A DNA stretch of 59,700 nt, from positions 1 to 59,700 of the forward strand of contig NZ_JFYV01000019.1 of assembly GCF_000632225.1 (NCBI RefSeq), in the 5' to 3' direction. The notes below the pieces were generated by a model. That model worked only from the letters and a program-made list of their open reading frames with translations. It was not told the origin of the DNA and did not search any database. This DNA comes from Sphingomonas sp. RIT328. Its GTDB lineage: Bacteria; Pseudomonadota; Alphaproteobacteria; Sphingomonadales; Sphingomonadaceae. How positions within the stretch are numbered: position 1 is the stretch's first letter; every line of letters begins with the position of its first letter. Of the stretch, positions 53,925-59,700 are shown piece after piece. The position numbers and the translations under genes are program-made.

Positions 53925-54272
53925 TCAGTGCGGCGGCCCGGCGCGCAGCCGCGTCTCGATATCGTCGAGGATGCTCGCCGGCAGCGGATGGCTGAACTCG
54001 ACGCCGACCTCATGGCCGCGGTTCCAGGCGATCCAGCCCTCCAGTTTGGTCAGCTGCGGCATCGCGATCGTCACATAGGTCCCGACCGTGACGCGGCGAT
54101 CGAGCAGGACGCGGCAGCCGAGATGGGTGACGTCGCAGATCGTGCACGGCTCCTCGTCGAACTTGAGCGACGAGATCGTCGACGGCCAGCTGACCGGCAG
54201 GCGATCGGCCTGGCGTTCTTCCTGGGCGAGCCAGGCGGGATAGGGGGTGGGATCGACGGATGGCATGATCAT
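53925..54272 (-). CDS. PilZ-domain protein
   Basis: A 115-residue single-domain PilZ protein. The RxxxR motif is in ERQADRLPV, and the second motif (D/N)x(S/T)xxG appears as DVTHLGC. These bind cyclic di-GMP, so the protein is a likely c-di-GMP effector. The motif Ser is a Thr here and the Gly is followed by Cys, which should be tolerated. ATG at 54266 is an alternative. No GGDEF or EAL gene is in the window. Confidence 0.85.
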   Translation of the reverse strand: MIMPSVDPTPYPAWLAQEERQADRLPVSWPSTISSLKFDEEPCTICDVTHLGCRVLLDRRVTVGTYVTIAMPQLTKLEGWIAWNRGHEVGVEFSHPLPASILDDIETRLRAGPPH

Positions 54273-54422
54273 CGTCTATCATCGGATAGGTTAAGATGTG
54301 CTTCCCGTCGCGCGCGCAAAGTTTTGCCGCGCCTCGGGGGCTGTGAACCGAAGATAAACGACCGGTTCAGCATAATGGCATCGCGTCGGGCGCAAGAGCG
54401 CGGTTTTTTCCAGGAGCAAATC

Positions 54423-54563
54423 ATGCCCGCTTTCCGCTGCCGGCTGGGACTGCACCGTTGGTCGATCAAGCCCGCGACGCTGCGTCCGGGGACGATGATT
54501 CATCGCTGCCCGTTGTGCGGGCTGATCCGCGTCCGCCACGGCAAGCGCGATCCGCAGGCGTGA
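54423..54563 (+). CDS. 46-residue zinc-ribbon-like small protein
   Basis: A short protein with AGGAG seven bases before ATG. It is Arg/His/Cys-rich (FRCRLGLHRW near the start, HRCPLCGLIRV near the end), with Cys/His residues that could form a single zinc site. Similar small proteins are seen in sphingomonads; the function is unknown. It converges with the large exported protein gene, three bases apart. Confidence 0.6.
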   Translation: MPAFRCRLGLHRWSIKPATLRPGTMIHRCPLCGLIRVRHGKRDPQA

Positions 54564-54566
54564 CCG

Positions 54567-56972
54567 TCACGGCACCGCCACCGCCGCGACGCTGTCGGGC
54601 ATGTCGCGCAGCCGGATGAACAGCTGCGCCGGCTTCTGTCCGCCGGGTGCGGGCAGGTCGACCGCCGTCGCGGTGAAGCCGTCGGGGATCGGCTGCGCCG
54701 TGGTGAACGTCGCATCGGTGGCGATCGCCTGGGCGAGGAACAGCCGGTCGCCGCTCACCGTGCAGCGCGTGCCGCTACAGGCGATGCCGCGCACCTCGGG
54801 CAGGCGGACGACGCTGCCGAGCGGCGCCCAGCGCGTCGCGCTGCCGTCGCGCAGGATGCGGACGCGCAGCGGCCCGTGCGCGACGCCGCCGAGCGCCTCG
54901 CCCGGCACGAAGGAGACGATCCCGGTCGCGGCGTCCTGCAGGTCATAGCCCTTGCCGATGGTGAGCCGCGCGGTGGCACCATTTTCGCCCGCCGCGATCT
55001 CGATCGTCTCCTGACCGGTCAGCGGCGTCGCCGGGTCGAGGCGGAAGGCGAAGGTGAAGCGCGCGTCCTGCGCGATGCGATCATCGGGGCTGAGCGTGAC
55101 CGGCAGCACCCCGGCATGGACCGCCGGTGCGACGCTCTTGTGCAGGATCACCGGCAGCGGCCGCGCCGGCGCCACCGTGACCGCGATCGTCTTGCGGCGG
55201 TCCCCGACGAAGCGCACCTCGGCGGTGAGGCGCTCGCCGGCGGGGAGCGCGCGCAGCGCCGCGGGATCGGCCGGCGCCAGCACGAGCTGATCGGCGCGGT
55301 CGGAGCGGGTCAGCGCGCCGGGACGGAGGAGCACGCTGCCGAGCCGGACTTCGCGCACCTGATCGAGCCGCGAGCCGCTGAGCAGCGCATTGTCGTCGCC
55401 GGCCGACAGCGTCAGCGCGTCGAGCCGGCCGATCTCCTGCAACGCCGGCAGCGACAGCGTCGCGGGCGCGGCACCGGCGGCGCCCTGGACCGTCAGCGTC
55501 ACCGTCCCCGGCGCGGCCTTGTCGAGCGGCACGTCGACGAGGAGGCCGCGCTCGCCGTCCTGCTTCCACGTCAGCGGTTGCGGCGCGCCGTCGCCGCGCC
55601 GCATCGTCACGCCGGTGACGCAGCCGCCGCCCTCGCCGGCGAGCGCGAGCGTGTTGGTGCGGCCGACGACGAGCGAGGCGTCGGACGGCGCGCTCCACTG
55701 GTTCGCCATGGGACGCGACAGGCGGAAGCGCGGCCCGTCGAAGGCGGTGAACCCCCAATTGCCGCGCAACTGCCCGGCGACGGCGCCGGTGAAGCCGGCG
55801 GCCGGCAGCGACTGGTCGAGGACATAGCCGCCGCGACGCGGATCGGCATGCGCGGGCAGATCGAACGTCGTGCCGCCGCTGCCGGTGGCGCGAATCCGCA
55901 CGTCGCGCGCGTAACGCGTCGCATAGACGAGCGGCGCGCCCTCGACCGGCAGCACCGAGCCCGCGCTCGCGCAGACCAGCCCGACGTCTTCGCCCTTGCG
56001 CAACGGCGGCGGCTTGGCCGCCTCGATCGCCGGCAGGCCGACGACCATCACCGACGCCGGCTTGGCGAAGGACAAAGGCGTGTTGAGCAGCAAGGTCAGC
56101 CGGCTGTCGTCCATCCGCGCCAGCGCCGGCACGAATTGCAGCTGCGTCGACTGGAAGGCGCCGAACAGCCGGAAGATATCGCGGACGACGCCGATATACG
56201 AGCTGTAGGAGCCATAGCCCGCCTGCGGCGTCGCGCTGAGCTGGAAGGCGAGATCGGTCGGCGCGCCGGCGAGCGTATCGGCGAGCGCCGAACTGTGCGT
56301 GTCGGCGAACAGCAACGTCTCGCGATCGCCGGTCAGGCAGGCGGCCTGCAATTCGACCGGCTGTTGCAGGCATTCCGCCTTGAGCTTGATCGACAGGCTG
56401 CGGGTGAGAATCTGGGAGGTGGCGCTGACGCTCGACGGGTCCTGCCGCTCGGCCTCGAGCAGCACGTTGAGGAAGGTGTCGAGCCGGGCGCGGTCGAGCG
56501 TCGCCTGGTTCAGGTCCTGCACCGCGCGGACGAAGGCGCCGGGCTGTTTGCGCACCGCGCTCGCCACCGCGTCGCTGCTGCCGCCCTTGGCGGGGAGGAT
56601 GAACAAGGCGAGCTGCTGCGCACCCTTGGGGACGATCAGCGACAGCGTGCCGCCGTCCTGCTTGTCGTGGCGCTTGCCGGCGAGCGTGTCGAAGAACCAG
56701 TCGTGCGGCGGCCGCTCGACCGCGCCGCGCAGGAAGCTGGCGACGATGCGGAACTTCTCGGTGCCGGCGGGCGGCGAATCGAGCTTGATCGAAATGCGGT
56801 CGCCCTCGCTGAGATTGGGCACCCAGGCGAGCGGCAGCGTCGCGCCGTTATGCGTCACCGCGACGTCGAGCCGCGGCCCGACCAGATCAAATTGCGCCGG
56901 CGCCGCCTCCACCCGCCATGCGGCGGCGGCGAGGAGGGCGACGAGAGACAGGGAAGGAAGATAGCGCGGCAT
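54567..56972 (-). CDS. Large exported protein of unknown family
   Basis: An 801-residue protein with a signal peptide ending AWRVEAAPA and no further membrane segments. The sequence is mostly beta-rich with repeated 80-100-residue segments, suggesting a string of Ig-like domains. Cys pairs occur in ECLQQPVELQAACL and IACSGTRCTV, consistent with disulfides in the periplasm. It ends in a hydrophobic AVAAVAVP. I recognise no enzyme motif. It stands alone between a small gene and an inverted repeat. A periplasmic structural or adhesion role is possible but not supported. Confidence 0.75.
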   Translation of the reverse strand: MPRYLPSLSLVALLAAAAWRVEAAPAQFDLVGPRLDVAVTHNGATLPLAWVPNLSEGDRISIKLDSPPAGTEKFRIVASFLRGAVERPPHDWFFDTLAGKRHDKQDGGTLSLIVPKGAQQLALFILPAKGGSSDAVASAVRKQPGAFVRAVQDLNQATLDRARLDTFLNVLLEAERQDPSSVSATSQILTRSLSIKLKAECLQQPVELQAACLTGDRETLLFADTHSSALADTLAGAPTDLAFQLSATPQAGYGSYSSYIGVVRDIFRLFGAFQSTQLQFVPALARMDDSRLTLLLNTPLSFAKPASVMVVGLPAIEAAKPPPLRKGEDVGLVCASAGSVLPVEGAPLVYATRYARDVRIRATGSGGTTFDLPAHADPRRGGYVLDQSLPAAGFTGAVAGQLRGNWGFTAFDGPRFRLSRPMANQWSAPSDASLVVGRTNTLALAGEGGGCVTGVTMRRGDGAPQPLTWKQDGERGLLVDVPLDKAAPGTVTLTVQGAAGAAPATLSLPALQEIGRLDALTLSAGDDNALLSGSRLDQVREVRLGSVLLRPGALTRSDRADQLVLAPADPAALRALPAGERLTAEVRFVGDRRKTIAVTVAPARPLPVILHKSVAPAVHAGVLPVTLSPDDRIAQDARFTFAFRLDPATPLTGQETIEIAAGENGATARLTIGKGYDLQDAATGIVSFVPGEALGGVAHGPLRVRILRDGSATRWAPLGSVVRLPEVRGIACSGTRCTVSGDRLFLAQAIATDATFTTAQPIPDGFTATAVDLPAPGGQKPAQLFIRLRDMPDSVAAVAVP

Positions 56973-57269
56973 GGGTTAGGCGGCGATCCGGGTCCGATAC
57001 GACAGGGCCGCGCTTGTGCCGCGCGCTTGTGTTCCAATTGAGGCTGTTGGCGTGATTTCGTCCGGCTTGATGTCTGTGCGGGTGCGGCGTGACCGGGTTC
57101 GCGCAGAGGCGCGGAGGACGCAGAGGGGCAGTCCCCCGGTCAGCGCGGCCCTGTCATCGTCAGGCCTGAGCGGATCGGCGACACCAGCCGCAAACGCTAC
57201 ACCTCCGCGTCCTCTGCGCCTCTGCGCGAAATCCGATTCCCAGCGCAACGGCCATCGCGCCAACCGAAT
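56973..57269. other. Intergenic region with inverted repeat
   Basis: About 297 bases between the exported-protein gene and metQ. It holds the inverted repeat at 57098-57230 and no gene I can support; the short frames inside it follow the repeat and have no ribosome binding sites. Confidence 0.6.
57098..57230. repeat. Long inverted repeat, REP/MITE-like
   Basis: Arms at 57098-57126 and 57202-57230 are 29 bases each and match as inverted copies with two mismatches (TTCGCGCAGAGGCGC at the outer end, GGACG near the inner end). The spacer is 75 bases. The arms are themselves GCAGAGG-rich. Such units are often dispersed in sphingomonad genomes; copy number cannot be checked here. Confidence 0.75.
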
Positions 57270-58064
57270 CTAGAACGCCGGCAGCACCGCCCCCTTGTAG
57301 CGCCGTTCGATGAAGGTCTTGATCGCCGGGCTGCGCAAGGCCGCGATCAGCTTGACGACGCGCGGGTCGTTCTGTTCGCCGGCGCGGCCGACGACGAAAT
57401 TGACATAGGGCGATTTGGCATCCTCGATCACCAAGGCGTCACGGATCGGGTTGAGCTTGGCGTCGAGCGCGTAATTGGTGTTGATCATCGCCAGATCGAC
57501 CTCGCCGAGCACGCGCGGCAGCGTCGCCGCCTCGAGCTCGCGGAATTGGAGGTGCTTGGGATTGGCGGCGATGTCGCGCAGCGTCGACAGGGCGTTGGTC
57601 GGATCCTTGAGGCGGATCAGCCCGGCGCGCTGGAGCAGGAGCAGCGCGCGGCCGCCGTTGCTCGGCTCGTTGGGCAGGGCGACGGTGGCGCCATCGGGCA
57701 AGGCGGCGAGCGTCTTCCAGCGGCGCGAATAGCCGCCGAGCGGCTCGACATGGATGCCGGCATAAGGCGTCAGATGCGTGTCGCGCGCGGCGTTGAACTG
57801 GTCGAGATAGGGCTTGGTCTGGAAGTAGTTGACGTCGATCTGACGCTGGTCGACCTGCAGGTTGGGCTGCACATAGTCGTTGAACACGCGGATATCGAGC
57901 GTGATGCCCTGTCTGGCGAGCACCGGCTTGACCTGTTCCAGGATCTCGGCGTGCGGCACCGCGGTGGCGGCGACGGTGAGCGTATTGGCATCGGGCTTCG
58001 CGCCGCCCGAACAGGCGGCGAGCGCGGACAGCGTCAGGGTGGCGAGCAGCAGACGGCGGTGCAT
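57270..58064 (-). CDS. metQ: Methionine ABC transporter substrate-binding lipoprotein
   Basis: A 264-residue NlpA/MetQ lipoprotein; lipobox LAAC at residues 15-18. The mature part has TLTVAATAVPHAEILEQVKP, FNDYVQPN, DVNYFQTKPYLDQFN and ALPNEPSNGGRALLLLQRAG, all conserved in methionine-binding MetQ. It captures L- or D-methionine in the periplasm and delivers it to MetNI. It is the last gene of the operon, 11 bases after metI. Confidence 0.94.
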   Translation of the reverse strand: MHRRLLLATLTLSALAACSGGAKPDANTLTVAATAVPHAEILEQVKPVLARQGITLDIRVFNDYVQPNLQVDQRQIDVNYFQTKPYLDQFNAARDTHLTPYAGIHVEPLGGYSRRWKTLAALPDGATVALPNEPSNGGRALLLLQRAGLIRLKDPTNALSTLRDIAANPKHLQFRELEAATLPRVLGEVDLAMINTNYALDAKLNPIRDALVIEDAKSPYVNFVVGRAGEQNDPRVVKLIAALRSPAIKTFIERRYKGAVLPAF

Positions 58065-58075
58065 GGGCAGGACCT

Positions 58076-58741
58076 TCAACGGCGGGTGACGTGGCGGGCG
58101 AGACGGTCGCCGCCATATTGGATGAGCTGGACGAGCGCGACGAGCAGCACGACGGTGACGATCATCACGTCGGTCTGGAACCGCTGATAGCCGAAGCGGA
58201 TGGCGAGATCGCCGAGCCCGCCGGCACCGACGACGCCGGCCATCGCGGTGAAGGAGACGAGCGCGACCGCGGTCACCGTCGCACCGGCGATCAGCCCGGG
58301 CAGCGCCTCGGGGATCAGCGCGCCGGTGACGATCTGCCGCGTCGTCGCGCCCATCGCCTGCGTCGCCTCGATCGTCGTCCGGTCGACCTCGCGCAACGCG
58401 CTCTCGACCAGCCGCGCATAAAACGGCGCGGCGCCGACGACGAGCGGCGGGATCGCCCCGGCGACGCCGAGCGATGTGCCGACCAGCGCCATGGTCAGCG
58501 GGATCATCACGATCAGCAGGATGATGAACGGTACCGAGCGCAGCACGTTGACGATCGCACCGAGCACCGCATTGCCGGCCCGGCTGGCGAGCAGCCCGCG
58601 CTCGCCGGTGAGATAGAGCAGCACGCCGAGCGGCAGGCCGAACAGGATGGTGAGCAGCAGCGAACCGCCGAGCATCGCGAGCGTGTCGAGACAGGCCCGA
58701 CCGATCTCCGCCCAGTCGACGTTGGCGAACAGCCCGGTCAT
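58076..58741 (-). CDS. metI: Methionine ABC transporter permease
   Basis: A 221-residue permease with five to six helices. The EAA coupling loop reads [20 protein letters not shown], and the segments [19 protein letters not shown] and [20 protein letters not shown] are typical of MetI. The ATG overlaps the metN stop (ATGA). Confidence 0.94.
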   Translation of the reverse strand: MTGLFANVDWAEIGRACLDTLAMLGGSLLLTILFGLPLGVLLYLTGERGLLASRAGNAVLGAIVNVLRSVPFIILLIVMIPLTMALVGTSLGVAGAIPPLVVGAAPFYARLVESALREVDRTTIEATQAMGATTRQIVTGALIPEALPGLIAGATVTAVALVSFTAMAGVVGAGGLGDLAIRFGYQRFQTDVMIVTVVLLVALVQLIQYGGDRLARHVTRR

Positions 58742-59472
58742 GCCGCCACCGCCGCCAGCATCCGCTGCGTCGCCGGATGGCGTGCATCGGCGAAGATCGC
58801 GTCGACCGCGCCGGTCTCGACGATCCGCCCGGCCTCGATCACCGCGACGCGGTCGCACAGGCCGCGCACCACCTCCATCTCGTGGGTGATGAGGACGATG
58901 GTCAGGCCGAGCTCGCGGTTGAGGTCGCGCAGCAGGGCGAGCACGTCGCGCGTCGTCTCGGGATCGAGCGCGCTGGTCGCCTCGTCGCAGAGCAGCACGT
59001 CGGGATCGGTGGCGAGCGCGCGGGCGATGCCGACGCGCTGGCGCTGGCCGCCCGACAGCTGCGCCGGATAGCGATCGCGCAGTTCGGCGAGGCCGACGCG
59101 GCCGAGCAGGGCCTCTACCTTGGCGCCGCGCTCGTGGCGCGACACGCCGGCGAGGCGCAGCGGAAAGCCGACGTTGTCGGCGACGGTGCGCGAGGCGAGC
59201 AGGCCGAAGTTCTGGAAGATCATCCCCATCCGCCGGCGCAGCGCGCGCAGTTCGGCGGCGGAGAGACGCTCGATCGACGTGCCGTCGACCTCGACATGGC
59301 CGGCGCTCGGGCGTTCGAGGCCGTTGAGCAGGCGGATCAGCGTCGACTTGCCGGCGCCCGAGCGGCCGATGATGCCGAACACCTCGCCTCTGGCGATCGA
59401 CAGCGACACGCCGTCGAGCGCCGGCGCGGTGCCGCCGGGATAGAGTTTCTGGACATCGGTCAGCCGGATCAT
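58738..59472 (-). CDS. metN: Methionine ABC transporter ATPase, lacking the NIL domain
   Basis: A 244-residue ABC ATPase: Walker [11 protein letters not shown]-loop FQNFGLL, signature [15 protein letters not shown], Walker [13 protein letters not shown] and switch His in LITHEME. E. coli MetN has about 343 residues because of a C-terminal NIL (C2) domain that binds methionine and inhibits transport; here the protein stops at RMLAAVAA, so this feedback site is missing. The frame is open upstream, but ATG at 59472 ([14 protein letters not shown]) fits the family. Confidence 0.93.
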   Translation of the reverse strand: MIRLTDVQKLYPGGTAPALDGVSLSIARGEVFGIIGRSGAGKSTLIRLLNGLERPSAGHVEVDGTSIERLSAAELRALRRRMGMIFQNFGLLASRTVADNVGFPLRLAGVSRHERGAKVEALLGRVGLAELRDRYPAQLSGGQRQRVGIARALATDPDVLLCDEATSALDPETTRDVLALLRDLNRELGLTIVLITHEMEVVRGLCDRVAVIEAGRIVETGAVDAIFADARHPATQRMLAAVAA

Positions 59473-59591
59473 GATCGCTGCGTCATCGCCTTCGCACACA
59501 AAGCCCGAGCCTGTGGCGGATCGCCGGACGGCGCGCCAGCCCGGGCGGGCTTGGGGGCGCTAAAGGCTGGTTTGCCGATCCCGAGCGGCGA

Positions 59592-59700
59592 TCATTGCCG
59601 GCGCAGCGCGCGCATCGCGTCGATGCTGTCCCGGCGCGCGCGCGCTTCGCTCGCGGACATGGCCGGCTGTGCGGGGGCGGCGGACGGCGTCGGTGAGGGC
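59592..59700 (-). CDS. C-terminal end of a gene entering from the right edge
   Basis: The minus strand reads an open frame of 35 codons from the window edge to TGA at 59592-59594. It has a Pro/Ala/Ser-rich segment (PSPTPSAAPAQPA) and then a charged helix (SEARARRDSIDAMRALRRQ). Composition suggests a real protein tail, but it is too short to name. Confidence 0.4.
   Translation of the reverse strand, partial: PSPTPSAAPAQPAMSASEARARRDSIDAMRALRRQ

Noticed and set aside
59473..59591. Possible SAM-type riboswitch upstream of metN
   Set aside because: GCTAAAG recalls SAM-II, but it lies on the wrong strand for metN and the other conserved SAM-II blocks are missing. The region does hold an AGCCCG/CGGGCT hairpin, more like an end signal of the preceding gene.

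Overview
The window is high-GC DNA from an alphaproteobacterium, most likely a sphingomonad (Sphingomonas or a close relative). The evidence is the codon bias and dense gene packing, five TonB-dependent receptors including one Oar-type, a set of secreted plant-polysaccharide hydrolases (GH3, GH115, GH9, an acetyl-esterase-like hydrolase), a UVDE-type repair endonuclease and non-phosphorylative sugar catabolism genes. I see no rRNA, tRNA, CRISPR array, IS element or phage gene. Species-level placement is inference.

Layout. 1-6 kb: an OmpR-type response regulator and a BamA-type outer-membrane assembly factor outside its usual gene neighbourhood. ATGTC motifs spaced 11 bp apart lie upstream of the regulator, upstream of bamA and upstream of a start codon at the left edge. 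A lipoprotein hydrolase and a soluble PAS/MCP sensor follow. 6-16 kb: a NodB-like deacetylase, a GH3 glucosidase, a DUF1624 membrane acyltransferase, two small genes, an M3 peptidase, and a DHH phosphoesterase overlapping a UVDE endonuclease gene. 16-31 kb: a polysaccharide-use region with GH115, an acetyl-esterase-like hydrolase, an Oar-like receptor of lower GC, a ZnuD-like receptor, GH9, another TonB receptor, an ECF sigma factor and a secreted EEP-family hydrolase. 31-36 kb: YnfA, an MFS carrier, a candidate small RNA with a strong terminator, an orphan MreB and a DEDDh exonuclease.

35.5-39.7 kb: the most coherent system. A clear TPP riboswitch precedes a TonB-dependent receptor, an APH/ThiK-like kinase and a PnuC/PnuT-family permease. 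These look like one thiamine-scavenging operon from outer membrane to cytoplasm, with metabolic trapping by phosphorylation. 40-45 kb: a Pro-Thr-Ala-linker surface lipoprotein of lower GC, a large TonB receptor and a Bcr/CflA-type exporter, separated by strong hairpin terminators.

45-49 kb: a three-subunit molybdenum aldehyde oxidoreductase (PaoABC type) with start/stop overlaps. 49-53.5 kb: two MDR dehydrogenases, an IclR regulator, a sugar mutarotase and a fuconolactonase-like amidohydrolase, pointing to 6-deoxyhexose (L-fucose or L-rhamnose) oxidation. 53.5-57 kb: small genes, a PilZ protein, a 46-residue zinc-ribbon-like protein and an 801-residue exported protein of unknown family. 57-59.7 kb: an inverted repeat, a methionine ABC importer (metN-metI-metQ) whose ATPase lacks the usual regulatory domain, and the C-terminal end of another gene.

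Most antisense reading frames in this DNA are high-GC shadows and are left out. Start codons were chosen from Shine-Dalgarno spacing, signal peptides and overlaps with the gene upstream.
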